Below are positions 21,788 to 36,000 of a stretch of 64,000 nucleotides of DNA, one piece after another. The position numbers were made by a program, and so were the translations under genes. Position 1 is the stretch's first letter. Each line of letters starts with the position of its first letter. Origin of the DNA: Serilophus lunatus (Eukaryota; Chordata; Aves; Passeriformes; Eurylaimidae); NCBI GenBank assembly GCA_013399895.1, contig VXBA01005457.1, positions 352,595-416,594 of the forward strand, written 5' to 3'. The notes under the pieces were generated by a model that was not told the DNA's origin, made no database searches, and saw only the letters and a list, made by a program, of their open reading frames with translations.

Positions 21788-22483
21788 GGCACAGGCGGCG
21801 GCCCTGGGCTGGCCCCGGCTGGGAACCTGAGCGTGGCTGCCGCTTTTGGGCAGCAACGGGGGGCCGGCCTTGGCGCCGTGTTGGCGCTGGGGCGTCTCTA
21901 AGATGCCATGGCTGTGAAAACAAAGATGGCGCGTGGGACCTGATCCTCGTGGTTTGTCAGTGGGAAAACCCCGGCAACAAGGCGGGGCTCAGCTCCGCTG
22001 GACCAACGGAGAGACGGTTTGGCCTGGAAGAAGGCAACGAGATCCACGCGAGAACAAGAAGGCTTAAAAGCTGAGGGCAACAGCCCTTCCTGGCTCTCCT
22101 TCAGCTGCTGCTGCTGGGGGAAGCACACAGCTCCTGTCTTTCGTGCTCGCAGGCCCCATGCTGTGATTTCACCCATTTCTCTCATCAAGCAAGTAGCCCT
22201 TCAGGGAGGTGGTGGGAGGGAGTTGTTTTCACTTCTTCTTGTGTTTTTCAGAGAACTTCAAAAGCCAGGGAGTCCTTCCAGCAGAGAGGGAGGGATAGAG
22301 ACAGCTTTTCCTACCCTTCCCCCTGTTCTTTCAGCTAGCCATCTAGTGGAGAGAGCAGTTCCCTTTCTGTTTTTTCTGGTTTTTTTCCTTTTTGTGTTGT
22401 TTTTCCCTGCATGTCAAGTGTTTCTCTGTGTAATTTTGGGGTCCCTTTGGGTTATCTCTTCTTCCCTAATTTAAACCCCTTGA

Positions 22484-22489
22484 AATAAA
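22484..22489 (+). promoter_or_regulatory. LTR B polyadenylation signal AATAAA
   Basis: AATAAA followed by ctgttcac, about 110 bases before the LTR 3' end. The short repeat ctgttcac[a/c]tgctgc[c/a]aactctgttca follows at about 22490-22538, possibly a small duplication in R/U5. Confidence 0.7.
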
Positions 22490-22597
22490 CTGTTCACATG
22501 CTGCCAACTCTGTTCACCTGCTGCAAACTCTGTTCAGTTTTCCGTCACCTTTATTGAACCTGCCCCTAGACGATAAAAAGTGGCTTAAACCACCACA

Positions 22598-22602
22598 GCA
22601 AG
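22598..22602 (+). repeat. Target-site duplication of LTR B, right copy (gcaag)
   Basis: Perfect match to 20895-20899, immediately after the terminal CA. Confidence 0.82.
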
Positions 22603-25600
22603 GTATCACAAAGCAGAGGGACCAAGAGGGAACATTCCCCACCGACTCCTGCAGTCGCCCTTCTCAGCCTTTCTCTACCTTCCCCCACCAGCTTATGATT
22701 AAAACACACATGTATAATGGAAGGACACTTAGTTAAGTTTCTTGTCACTTGACTTAACACAGTTACCTCCACAACACCAAATCAGACAACATTTCCAGGA
22801 TGAAATATTGAAAACCTTATGAGAACACAAGCAGAAGCACTAATAGTGTGTATATTATTAACTCCAAGCTGACAAAACATTAACTGCTTAATTCCTGCCA
22901 AGTACAACAGGTACCTCTTCCAACACTGTGTTACTGTTTGAAGATTACCTGTCAGAAACTGATAGTGCTTTAACTTTGTTTAAATCACTTCAGAATTTGT
23001 GGAGTTTGGAGTGATTACTTGACTTAAATAGAGAAACATTTCAGAAATTGGGTTGTTTTGTATTTTTCTAGACAATCAGAATTCACTGGTTTTTTGCTCA
23101 AACATTTTTGGCCTTTCCAAAGTATTGAGTTTCAGAAAGCCTGAGGAAGCGGAGCAGTCCATCAAGGCAAGGCCTGGAGTGCCTGACAAGGAGTTTGACA
23201 GTGGAAGTTGGGGTACAGCTAAGCAAATGTGCAAATATACTACCCATGTAGATAGAATTATGACTATATAAATGTATTCTCATTATGCATATAACCCATC
23301 CCCATCTGAATACAAATACTATTTGGGTTTAAACTTAAAAGAGATTAAATTCCACCCAATGGGCATTGTAGTCACCTTGACCCTTTCTTGGATGCTGATA
23401 CTTGATTCTTTGTATCAGGAATTTCACCAAAAAAAAATCCCTATTTTTATTTCCCAAGGTCAAATTTAGTTTGTGTTTGGACTCAGTAAGAGCCTGATGG
23501 ACATTTTGCCCCACAGAGGAGTAACAAACACAGTTCAATTCAAGCATGTAATTAATAGTAACTGCTTAGAGGCTGTGTTTCATTTTACAGCACATAACAT
23601 ACTTTTTCAGCCCCTCTTGTTATTTAGCCCTATTAGTAACTCTTTCTTCCACTGTCTTTCACTCACTACATACAAAAATTTCCTGATTTTGTGGGGCAAG
23701 TGTATTATTCTATGACAGCCCTGACCTGCTATACTGTGGCTCCCACAATGTCCCACTGGCACAGTGGATATGCCCCAACTGCTTATGCAGCCTGAAAAAT
23801 ACCCATTAGCAGCAAAAAAGAAAAAAAATCAAATTGGAGATAAAACCCAAATGTAAACAATTGGGAGTGCACTCTGGAGTCACTCCCCTTCTCTGACTGG
23901 CATCAAAGCTGAACTTCTGCCAGCTCCTTCCTCCTCAAAAAACTCCCAACAAAACAATATTTGGGAGGAAAACAAGTCTTATTCTGGGCAATAATCTAAA
24001 ACTATTCCTTTGGAATACACTCATGCTGCTTGCAAGTGGCTGGGCAAAGCTTGGAGGCTGTCTAATTGTCATGGATAGATCAGTAAGCCCCTTTGAAAGC
24101 CATGTCAGCCCCGTGTAATTATTTTGCTTCACACTTGAGTGCCTTTAACACAACAGTGCCTGCAAGGTGTTCCCTGTGCTGATGACTGCCTGGGAGAAGA
24201 GCAGCTGATTTAAAGGTTGGAGGGGAATAAAAAAAACCAACAAAGGTCCATTACGGTTTCCAAGGAAAACAAAATGAAATGAAATGAGAACTAAAAACAA
24301 TTGCCCCAGTAATCAGCATCATGATTAAGGAAATGGACCAAAGAGAGACCAAAAGATGCATCATAAATCTTCAGCATGTGCTCCCCACATGACTGTCTAT
24401 CACAGCTGGCTGATCAGCACCTTAACAATACCACGCAGTTTGGATGCTGGAAAATGCCTGCTCATTATAACACTGTACTCATGTAGAGGAGTCTCACTCT
24501 TCATCTAGGCAACATTTTGAAAATCAGGTCCCTTTGAAATATCCTTATGAAGCAACATAAAGCCTCACTTTGCTGAGTCGGCCAGGAGCTCAGGCAATAT
24601 GACAGACCCTTAGAGAGGGGAAAATTAGAACACCCGAGAAGTCTTTCTGGTATATATAATATTATAATCATACATACTGATTCTATTTATTTTATATATA
24701 ATTAAAGGTATATAATACAGTCCTTCTTAAGTGACCAATTTTTTGTTATTCTCCCCTTCTTAGCCATTAATTTTTTGTTACATGACTACCTCCTCCTTTT
24801 TAACTACTTGTTTCAAATAATTTTTTTGAGTGAAATCATGCTGGTATTGCTGGCCTAGGTATTGGCAGAGGTATGTTGGTATACTTGGTTCTATTCTCAT
24901 TTTTCCAGAGCTCTCATAATTTCCCATACATTTTACTCATCCCAGAGCTGTACTTGTGAAGAAGTGACTTTTGTATATCAGTAAATAATGTGCTTTCTTT
25001 GTTTTTTCAGGATGGTGAAGAGCCAAAACACATAAAACAATATTACCATTGATCAGCACTAATTTTGCCAGCAGTTACGTTTTCCACATTCTGTTCTCCA
25101 CCTTATAATAACATTCTCAAATTATAAGGCACAAGACTCAAATTGCTACTTACACTGACATCAAAATGTAGCAATTACTCTTGTTATATAGAAATAAGTG
25201 TGTGGGAAAGGAATTAGGATTGTGTCTCTTTTATGGCTTTTTTCCATATAAATCAGGTTTCCACTACTGGAAACCTTTCTTCACAAGAGCAAGGAAAGAG
25301 AGTTTTGTCCCTACATGATAAAGTCGACTCAAATGCCTGTCCTAGGCTTTCTTCTATATCAGCAGTGCTTTTCTCTTGAAAATGGTCATCATGAATGAGG
25401 TATGATTTAAAAAAATTCCCACAAATCACTATTAGAAACTATCAGAGCAATAGAAGGATCTTGAACTAATACTTTATGCCTTCTTTCACCTAACTGTATT
25501 TTCAATTTCTCCATTGTATTTTAGCATTACAGATTTGCAGAATTAACATCTTACAGAACTCTTCCTATATGCCATTTTCCAAAAATCCTTTATTCTTAAC

Positions 25601-28600
25601 ACAGGAAAGAATATGCTTTTAAGCAGTCACTTGTAGCCATTGCTTATCACTTAGTTTAATGGAATTATTATAAACTATAATTATTACCTAGTTATTAAGC
25701 TTATTTCTTTCAGTTCCTAGCTAATGGAGATCATAAATGTTAGTGGAGTTATAAACAGAATATAATGATGCACTTTAAAGAATGACTTTCCTTACTCATG
25801 AGTTTATTTCTTGATTGGTTTATTGAATGTGAAGGGGGGGGAAAGAGGGAAAGAGCACCCAGAAGACCTGATGGTTATGAAGTAGGGAGAGTGTGATTTC
25901 ATGTGCCTAGTGACATATAACCCAAATGTAAACTCAGTGCAAAAGTGGTTTCATGGCTGAAATTTTTCCTCAATATCTAGAAACAACAAAGATGTAGAAA
26001 GACTGGAATATGTTTAGAAAACAAGCTTCCCTCTCCTCCATCTGCAATCACAGCCATCTCCAGCAGCGCATCCACAGCCTGACTCCACAACAACTGCCCA
26101 TTTGGATCCAGCTTCATCCTGCCTGCTCAACAGCAGTGGGGTGACAACAGAAGATGGCACATGCCTGTAATTCAATAGGCATCTGGCAGAGTTTCCTTGT
26201 CCCTCCTGGCAAAAGATTAATGTGCTCCCAGGCATTTCTGAGTGTTCTGTGCCACTTGAGTCAGCAACGCTTATGGTCAGCCCCAAGGAATTCTTGGCAG
26301 GAGCAAAACCCAGATCCCAAGCTGTGAGATGCGCCTGTGTCCAAGAGCAGCTGGGACTGGCTGGTCTCCGAACCAGAGGCTGGACTGTCAGTGTGCGTGT
26401 GGGAGAGACTGGCCAGGGGGAAAAACCAAACAAAAGCAACAACAACGACAAAATCTTGTCTGGAACACTACTCCATAGGCATGATGCTATTGATTGTATA
26501 TGAAAGTTATTGGATTTCTTCTTTACAGAGGAAATTGCCCTTGGTGTCAGCTTATCACATACCTCCATCTGTGGGGAGTTCACATCAGACCACAGGTGTG
26601 TTATGAATTAAAAAGGTGATGAGTTATTTTCTTAGTGTGTCCTCACAGCTCTTCCCCTCTGCCTTTCTCTGCAGATATATATTCCAGCTGCCTCTAGAGT
26701 TGCCTTGTGAGTTGTGTTTTATTTTCAGTTTATTTACCCAAATTTGCCTTTACATTCCCAAATGCATGAACCGCATGACTGCAGTTTCTGTTAGTTGCTA
26801 CACAGCACTAGAAAATCCATGAAAGTATCTTTAGCTTGGCAAGAAGGAGATGAAAAATGATTGTGTAAGAGAGAGAGGAAAAGGTCAAAGTGCTGGACGT
26901 TACCCTGAAAAAGTGTTTTGTTAATAAATATGTTGTTTGCCAAGGGTGGTAGACCTTGGAATATCCACACTGTGGGAAATCTCTCTTCTCTCCTATCAAA
27001 AACACCAAGATGATTTGCCACGTGGACAGAAAATATCCACCCAAGGATCATCTCAGGGCCAAATCCTTTTGCTCTAAGTCAATAAGCAGTCAGATGTTTT
27101 GAGGATATTTTGCCAGGCTGAGAGCAGCTCTTGGATGGACTCACAGGAATGCTAGTCACATTGTTATTCATGTGTTCAGAGTAGAATTTATTATATGTCT
27201 AGCTTATGGGAAAGTTATTTAAAGCAGAAGATAAAATGCTTCAGGAAGGGTTCCCTTGCAGTGAGAGATCAGGACATAGCATAGGGACATCATCCATTTC
27301 TGCTGGAGTGTCATCAGTACCACAAATGTGTTTGCAGTTTCACAGGTGACAGCAGAGTGTTGATTACCCAGGACATATTTCTAATAGAAACAATACTAAA
27401 AAAAAATCATTGTACTATAGTGATTATTCAGTGTGATGCTGGCTGAAAAAAAAGGGGATTTTTCATTATGAACCCAGTTCTACATTCCCAGTTGTCACAG
27501 ACACAGCACAAAGTCCTTAATGATTTGCAGGTACCAAGATTAAAAAAACCTATTCACTGTGTGTCAGAACCCATGCAAAGTCTCTCCTTGCACAGTTGGA
27601 ATTATTTCCAAACTATTCAGGTAAGAGCCAAAGAGCCAAAACTAATAGGTCTTCATAAATATTAAAATCATAAAGAGAGTTGCAAATTGGCAACTAAATC
27701 TCTCAAGTCACAACGCCATGGCCATTACGAAATTATTGTTTGGGGAAATTCTGCATTTTAAAGAAGGTCCATCTTATCACTTATGCTGAAAAGGAATGCC
27801 TTTTCAATTTCAACTGCTCCATCAAGCAAATGTTGATGTCCTAATATCGGGGATATGGGAAATGCAGGAATCTGAGCTGTGATGTGGCATTCATCAGGCA
27901 TGAACAACCTTGCACATGAGATGGAGCCATATGTGCAACATGCTGAGCAGAAGAACACAAGTAAGTCATCTTTGTAGTTTTACTCCCACCTCTGCAGAGT
28001 TATCAGAAGTATGACCAGTCCTAGTTGGTGGCTTCAAAAAACAAGCAGTAATTGCTGTGTGTGAGAGTGGTTGCTCAACTCTTTTAACATGTGCACCAGA
28101 CAGTACAAGCAGGTTTGGAAAGATATTGAAAAATATAGCCTTGAGACTTCTGGAAAAAGTTTCACTGAGTTTTGACAGCATAGAGAGAGATAATACAAAG
28201 AGCCCAGAGGTCTGACCTATGGCCAAAATTAAATGAATATGGTGTTGGTTGTCTGGTCCCCCAGGGAGAAATGTCCGCACCTGAGAACCAGTCTGGCCTG
28301 ATCGCAGGCGAGTCAGAGTCAATGGGAACAGGGGATATTCCCCCAGGTCTCAGACTGAGACACTCCCTTGACCATTTGTTGTCAACTCTGCAATGTCATG
28401 ATGAGGGCTGCCTGGATGTCAGCAGGTCCATCCCGAGCACTGAGCCACACTGGGCAGATGTGACCACACACACAGTCCCAGGGGAAGGAAGGAATACGCT
28501 CTCTTTCCCCTTACTCATATCCACCCCATCCTTTATCCATAGCATCATGTTTTGATTTTGATTTTCTACAGGGATGGAATGGTGCAGGCAGTATCAAGAT

Positions 28601-29460
28601 AAGAAAATGTAGCACCACTTCTGCAGTAGTTTGTGGGACACAGATGACCCCTTTCATACCTTTCTGCTAAATAATGTTCCTTCACTTGTCCTGAGATAGA
28701 AATGTCTCACCCAGGCTGCCCACTCATCCTCAACTCTAACTGCACTGAGTACCTGGAGAGGATTTTGTACTACTCTTATCCCATTTTCTTTTCTTAGCAA
28801 GATCTCTACAGACCAGTCAGACAGGGTCAAGGCAGCTCATATTGGTCTTAGGCAGCTCTTAGGCACCTGAAGAAATTCTCTTTTATGGGCTTTTAAGGGC
28901 TGGTTGCATATGGGAATTAACATTAAATAAAGAAAAAATCCATAAAATGTGAAAATATCTTCCATTTTTTAAAATGTAAAACTAGCTGCAGTATAACTTG
29001 AAGATTCGTCAGGCAGACACCGCCAAACTCACCATTTCCATCTGAATTAGTGGTCTTACAGAGACCAAAATGTCTCCTCTGCTCTTCAGTTGGAAGAAAA
29101 GTTCATAAAAGCTTGCTTTTTGCTTTTTTTTTTTTTTTTCTGGTGCTAAACCCTCCACCCATCAGCTTTATTTACCTCTAAAACCCAGTAATCATATAAT
29201 TCTTTACAGCCTATTCCCACATTACAGAAACAATGGTCCAGAACCAAATAATGGAGCAGTAATTTAATCTCAGCTCTTGCTGCCCACGAGCAATGTAAAG
29301 AGCTGTGATCATTGCTGTGACTGAACTGTATCTGGGCTTCTGGGCTCTGCACCATCCTGCACACCGAGCCACTGAGCAGGTATTTGTGGACTTGTCTGGC
29401 TATTTCAGGCTGCTTGTCCTTGTTTTCCATTGAATATTGCATTTGACTGGATGAAAGAGC
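22603..29460. other. AT-rich intergenic DNA, no gene recognised
   Basis: No exon, RNA gene or recognisable mobile element was found over about 6.9 kb. An AT-rich tract with tatata runs lies at about 24648-24718 and a 16-base T-run at 29124-29139. The longest open frame outside the LTRs in the window lies here (26014-26583, minus, 189 codons). It has no recognisable domain; its one hydrophobic stretch is a short Leu run near residue 47. It is not called as a gene. Confidence 0.55.
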
Positions 29461-29644
29461 GGTCAGGCACTGCAACAGGCTGCCCAGGGAAGGGATTGAG
29501 CCAATATCCCTAGAAAAATTTAAAAGATGTGCAAATGTGGCACTTGAGGGACATGGTTTAGTGATGGGTTTGGCAGTTCTGAGTTAACAGTTGGAACAGA
29601 TGGTCTTAGAATTCTTTTCCAACCTAAAAGATTCCATGATTCTC
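29461..29644 (+). mobile_element. CR1: CR1 LINE fragment (3' end)
   Basis: A plus-strand CR1 end with caacaggctgcccagggaag, acatggtttagtgatgggtt, ggtcttagaattcttttcca and a tail aagattccatgattct. These strings match the minus-strand copy near 61.1 kb, so the two are of a similar subfamily. Part of the 5' side is diverged. Confidence 0.85.
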
Positions 29645-32600
29645 TTACTTCCCCATTTTGTGAACACCAAAGTTAAGACAAGGAAAATTGATGGGATAAG
29701 GAGCAAAAGAGCTTGGTCCATGACAGAAGCAAAGGCTGACCAGAGCAAATCCACACCACATACAACAAAGTTCAAAGAGTTGAAGAGCCAGCACATGTCA
29801 TTAACGCCATTTTAATGGAGGAAATATCCTAAGTGGTTGTGTGAGACTTAAGGCAGCAAAAATTCAGGATGAATGGATGACGTTACAGAGGATAGAAGCA
29901 GGAGTTGATGTTCTTAAAACAGTCTGGTATCAGACATTTAAGTTTGAAGCAGTTGTGGAAAAATTATTCTGAATGGGGCCAACAGAGGCTGCTGTCATTG
30001 AGGTTGGAGAAAAACAGGCATGGAGAGACCTAAGGGTATAGCTGCTAGCTAGGCACCAAGTCAGAGGCTCCACATGCAATCAACAGGCCAGAAAAGTCAT
30101 ACTCCAAAAAGACATGATACACAGCTATACAGGTCAAAAGCAATCTCTATTCTATCAGAAAGTTAGGCACATGAAGGGAAAACTGATGAAAGATGTTGCT
30201 CTATCAGATCACATTGTGTACAAATAAAAGACAATATTTTATTGAGATTACATAGGCGTGTTTTATCCATCAAACCACTAGATCACAATTTATTTAAAAT
30301 GCAAAGACTCATAATTGAAAAAACAAAGAGCAACACTAAATGAGATATATGTATAAACGTGTGTGTGAATAAACACACAAACACACAAACACACAAAGGA
30401 ACTGTTCACTTATATATATAGTGCTTTCTTAGGGAAATCTCCTTTGAGAACCACCTGTTGCCTGAACTGATGATGATCTGGCTGAGAACTCATCAGTGGC
30501 AATAAATCCATCCTCATGCACATCCAGTCTTGTCACTGAGTAGAGGATTATGATAACTGATGAGTCTCAGGTTAGCACCTAGCTCCAAGTGGACAGGTAG
30601 TTTGTTTTCTGCATTAGATCTATGTCTCACTCGAAAAACAGTTTTCAAGCTATATTTTCCATATAGCAGAGATAATTCAGTATCTTTTGTTCTGAAACCT
30701 TACAGAAAATTTCACAGATTTTATAAGCTCCGTGCATTGAATTTTAAGTTATACTGGTGCAAACCCACAGTCACTCCATTGATTTTGGTAAAATTAAGCA
30801 TATTTGGAGCATGTATACATGCTCTGTGGGTTTTATGCTTTTCACTGAAGAGTAACGTGGGGGTTTTGCATATAATTTCTTTAAGGGAATTCCTAAGCAT
30901 GTCATAAGTCTTTCTCATAAACAGGTACATATGGTGGACCAACTCCACAGCTAATTGATATACATGCCTGCCTTGATGCTAAATTTTCCTGAGAAATATA
31001 TACAGAGGTTTTATTAGTAAAATATCACAGGAACAACTTAGCCCAGGTGCTTGAGGAATTTACTAAGATCACATAAAATGTATTTTGTTTCCTTCAAACA
31101 CTTAAGATCTGATCTATAGCCACTTATATCAGTAGGATACTTTTCCAAGCACTGTACCCGGTACAAAAGCTGAACAAGACATTGACTTCAGCAAGGAAAC
31201 TGCTTAAAATCCTTCTTTCCCCCTGAATCTCTTTTTTCTTTCTATTTATTCCCACCTTCACACTTTCACTGATGATCTCATAATTGATGGGTAAATATCT
31301 GGCTTGAGAGCAATTCCCCCTGAATAGTGTTTGGCTGCTGGAGCTGGCACAGCAGGAGCAAGGCTGGAATTTTAGCCTTGTTGAATAGTTCCTGAACCCT
31401 CTGCACAACATCTACACAACAAAGGTCACATCTGAGCAGCCTGGTACCCTTCCTCTGGTAGCAGCCAGGGAAATGAGAGCCATGGGTGAATCCAGAGCAG
31501 GCAGCAAATACCTGTAGGGAATTGCTGGTGGATGCTGTCCCGACGTCGGGAGGGGAGGGGAGCCTGCAGGTCACGGTCTCCTGGCTGAGGACGGCAGATG
31601 CATGACTGCCAGGAGCCTATTAAATATTGAAGAGGCAGCATTCAGCAGGCAGGGGAAAGCAACATATTGATTGACTCATTTTGTCGCTCCAAGGTGAAAG
31701 GTTCTGTGATATGACTTGCAAAAACAATACACTTTTCCCCGCTCCTGTTTACAGCCAAGGAAAGGAGGCTCCAGTGTGAGTGTGTAGCCACAGAAGCCTC
31801 TGTGTGGGTATCGATCCCAGTGCCAGTGTTGTGCTGGGTGTCAGTGACGTTCCCAGCTCCTTACAGATTGCTTTTGGCAGCTCCGCTGGTGTCGAGTGCT
31901 CGTTGCATGCAAACAAAAGCTTTGACATTCACTTGGGGACTGTAAGTGACCTGCTATTATACCATAACATCTGCATGGCAAATATGGGCTGGGTGTACCT
32001 TTTGGTTTTTGGGGTTTTTCCGCCTCCTTAGGTTGCTGTAGAGAACAAGGATCTTTCATAAAGAGAAACTGCGTCCCATAATTATACTTTATCCCCTTCA
32101 ATTTCTTTGCTGCGATTACACCTTGACCCTCAGGAATGTCCATGCCCTATTGTGGGAGGAATGTCTTATTCCAAACCATTCTGCTGGATCAAGAAGCATT
32201 TCATTTTGCTAGAAATAACACTTTGCATTGCCAGCTGGTTAGTAAGTGAATTATAAAATATAATTATGGCATGCCAGTAATAAAGATGGAAGCTGTTATC
32301 AAATTTCACCATTTAAGAATAGTCAGTTTTACAGAAGTGTGATAAATAATAAGTACTGTTTTACTGAATATATTTTGATTTTAGCACTAGCAGAGTAATT
32401 TCCTTTTTTAACATAAACCAGAATTTAATCAAAACCATACTCCAGCCTATACTCATCCTACAGGTTAATGTGTTTTTCCCTCCTTCTTCCAAACTTACAA
32501 GATGTTTCCTTCAGTTTTGGTACCTAAAATGTCACATTTACAGTGTTTTGATACTATTTTTTATGCACCTTAATGATAGACTTTTTTTTACCATATCTTT

Positions 32601-32995
32601 GTGCACTACCTTGTAGTCTTCAAGGAAAAAATCAATGTTGTGTATGTGGATTCTCTTGGGGATTTTTTCTGTCTATGAGTAACAATAATCAACAACCTCT
32701 ATGCCTGGCTCAGGCTGCTTTAAACCTGCAGATCAAAAGCTCCCTGTTTTCCTTAAATGCCCTAAATGACTCTCAACATTTTAACCTCTTGTCTTTCTAC
32801 TGAAAGGAAAAATCTAAACTTTTTCACTTAACTCTGCTGAAAGTACTTCCAATACAGATAAAGAACTTCTCTGGCAGTGAAGTTTGGTTATTTCTAATAA
32901 CCATTTTTATTTCTGAGAAGGTCAGATCTCAGGCCAAGCTAATCTAGGCAGTATCCAGGTAGTAAGGGATGGATAGCAGATCACCTAGTACAGAG
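29645..32995. other. AT-rich intergenic DNA with short ACACACAA repeat
   Basis: No gene was recognised. An (ACACACAA)n-like tract lies at 30371-30397, with a short tatatata run ending at 30420. A somewhat GC-richer part lies at about 31420-31640. Confidence 0.6.
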
Positions 32996-33092
32996 CCAGG
33001 CTGGTAGGGGCTCTGAGCAGCCTGGTCTAGTGAAAGATGTCCCTGCCCATAACAGGGATATTGGTCCCTCTGAAATCCAAACCATTCTATGA
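32996..33092 (+). mobile_element. CR1: CR1 LINE 3' fragment
   Basis: Short plus-strand CR1 end: ctctgagcagcctggtctag, gatgtccctgccca, then aaccattctatgac. It matches the family of the 5.0-kb copy. Confidence 0.85.
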
Positions 33093-36000
33093 CAGAAGGT
33101 GAGAGGGAATAAAAGCTCATATTTTCATATACTGAAATATTCCTCCTTTATTACCCAGGAGTAACCTGAGATTTTTCAACTTCTTTCCCATCACCCCAAC
33201 TCCAAGTGATGCCCTACCAGTGATGGCTTTCACAGCCATTAAAATCAAGTTCAAGGCTTAGATGGTGAATGGGCTCATGTGGATGTGCAATCCCAGATTT
33301 TCAGTTGCAGCATTTTAATTGTGTGGAAAGAGAAGCAATGGATCCTGTGAAAATCAAGTCTGTTTAAGGCAACTCATTCAAAGCTATAGGTCCTAAGGAT
33401 CTCCCAGTTTAAGGGAAACATTTAGGGAGTGCTGCTCCTGACATCCCCACCTTTGTCTCTGGCTCTACTACTCTTCCATCTGGCCAGGACTGCTGTGACA
33501 CACACATACCAATCTGCACAGAAAGGATAAATAATTTTTGCACAGACTGGAGCAAACATCTTGCTGCAAAGACCACATTTGCCAGCTGACCTGGCTCCCC
33601 TCTCTTCCCTTTGTGATGATCCTTTTACAGTGTGTCAGAAAACAATTTTCTCCGATTCTTGTTTTAAACAGCCAGCTCATCTCTGTGCAGGAGAATCCCT
33701 GATGGGATCCACTGTTCAGGCATTTCTTAATACTGTCCACACCAGCCAGCAGCAGGAACATCAACAACCAGCCCACAGCCATGAACTCAATTGAAAGCTG
33801 TGACCTATCTGCTAAGGCTAGAGCAATTACAATTTTAATTAACCTCTGCACTTTCTGCAACCAACAGGTAACTTATTTCCCTTATTGACAGAATTAATCA
33901 GTTTTCACTCCCACCATAAAACCCAGCAACAACAACCCCCCTCCCATCACCTGATTTAGAGGCAGGAGACATAAAGAGAGTAAGAAATAGGTACATCCCT
34001 CCTTCCACCCACTCCTCCAGGGTTGGAATGCCTCCTTCTCCTACTGCTATCTCCCATTTAACTGGCCACCTCAGTTCCCTGCTTCAACCTCTGTAATGGC
34101 CTTGGAAAAATGAAAAAAACAAAACAAAACAAAACAAAAAACCCCCAACTTACTCACTCCTTCCTCACGAGTTGGTAGCTCCTGATTTTACATACTAACA
34201 ATTTCCAGTCTGGCCACTTTCCATTACTGAGTGAAGACTGAGTGCTATATGTATACCCTATACTACTATGGGGATATACTCTTCGCCATATCTTAAATAC
34301 GTGCCACTCTAGAGCCATTCAAATAGAAAAGGGTATTAGAGACATTTTGCAGACACCCAGTCCAGCTCTCTCTGAGATACATTGGAACTTTTCAGTCAGT
34401 TTTATTGGATGTTGGATCAGACCTCCCGGAATGCGAAATTCATCATTTTCATGCTCAGATGCTTCAAAAATAGAGGATTCACTTCAGCCTTTGAAAATCA
34501 TACAGTCATAGACTAAAAATATGAAAGTATTATGTAGATAGTCATATATGGGACTCTGACAGTTGAATAAAAGTCCTTTTCAAATTTTTGCTCATCTTTC
34601 AGTGAAAATAGGTAAATAAGCCTGTTGGAGCATTTCAGGGAAAATAACTTCTTTTGGAAGGGAGTCATAGCAGGTATCACTGGTGAATAAAAATTATCAT
34701 TGCTCTTATCTGCCATGATCTATTTGGCTTTTGGGCTTTCCTCTGAATGGATCTCAAAATTTCTGCTCTGAGGGTTGCAAATTAGAGTTGTATCGTGGAG
34801 GGAGACAGTTCAGCCCAGCTCCATCACACTCAGGGGAGAGTTTTTTGCAGGGATAGCACATTAACTTGTCCTCCACTGGCTGGGAAGGGACTCCAGTTTT
34901 GGGCTGGGCTTCCCCGTGCAAATAGGGATGAAGGAGGTGCTGGGAACTCTAGAGAGGCTGCCCAGTGCATCAGGACTGTAATAATTGTTCTTTGGTCTTC
35001 CTATTCTCCCTCTTCCCAAGGCCACTGAATTATTTTTTCTTAGATGTGGTTCACCTTCACAAATATTTAAGCTCTCTGAGGGCCTCTTGGGACAACATAG
35101 GGCACATGTGGCCCTTGGAGCCAGCTGCACTCCAGCAAGGCGTGGAAGAAGCTGTGACCTAGGAAGAGATTTAGGAGATGGCATGAAAAGGACATCAAGC
35201 ATCTCATTACGGGACTGATTAGACTTTCTGAACAAAAGCGAGAAGTTCCTTAATCATCCTTCAAGGTTAAGAGGTTCATGTTGTATTCCCATGTGCTCTG
35301 GCCTTCTCTAGTTAGCATACTGTTGGTATTTCACATCTGAAATATGAATAAGCTATGCATTATCATCACAGGCATTATTCTTCTGCAAGTCACCAGAAAG
35401 AAAAAGTTGCTTCTTTTCACAGGAGACAAGGTCAATCTACTCTATCAGTCAACTAAGCCTGAATAATGTATAAACTGTTTTTCACAGCAGGCTCTCTCAG
35501 CTGAGCAGGCGATAAGCAATGCATATCCATAAGGATGGGCAGCCAGGGTAGATAATCTACCGTTTGGAAATATTTCTACTGTGAAGTATTTGCTACGTCT
35601 GCTACAGCATCATCTGAATGAGTGGGCCTTTGTGCATAGAAACCTGATTCTGTTATCTCTTTACTTCAATTCCTCCTCTTTAATAAGGTGGGAGTTATGG
35701 TCCAATTCATACCTGAAAGTGAAGATATAAGGACGGGGATTTCAGAGCAGGAAATATTTATTTTATTATTCTTATGGTTGATATCACAGTGTCTTCATTC
35801 TGGGCCCAGGTGTATTCAGGTAAAGCTTGTAACAACTTTCATTAGGCCAGCTAAAAGGGTTGTAAAAAACAGAACTTCTGGGCACAGGAGCCTTTCTGCA
35901 GGTTAGAAAAAAATGGCTCAGTTTTGCTGATGAAGCCTGAGGAAGTGCTGAGGGTTTGTGTGCCAAAAGGTTTGCCTGGGTTTAGCAGCTGTGTCACTTC

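Larger units (their letters stand above)
20900..22597 (+). mobile_element. Solo LTR B of an avian endogenous retrovirus
   Basis: A complete plus-strand LTR that begins TGTAGCCGTTTGAAAAGG, ends GGCTTAAACCACCACA, and is flanked by a perfect 5-bp duplication. The polyadenylation signal AATAAA at 22484-22489 gives orientation. As assembled it is 1,698 bases. Removing the apparent artefactual 370 bases (one duplicated block plus one N) leaves about 1,328, including a 63-base gap. The 3' third resembles LTR A, so both probably belong to one family or two close subfamilies. No retroviral internal region adjoins it. The overlapping frames reading through it (up to 235 codons) are GC-driven shadows. 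The core, rich in GGGG and CCCC runs, is far more GC-rich than the flanks. Confidence 0.87.

Noticed and set aside
20616..22474. Repeated protein-like frames around LTR B that appear to encode two copies of one protein
   Set aside because: Both copies come from the duplicated 369-bp block of the LTR. This is non-coding DNA with a likely assembly error, not a gene duplication.
8969..22597. LTR A and LTR B as the two ends of one provirus
   Set aside because: Each has its own perfect and different 5-bp duplication, and the DNA between them shows no retroviral genes and contains a CR1 and another LTR.
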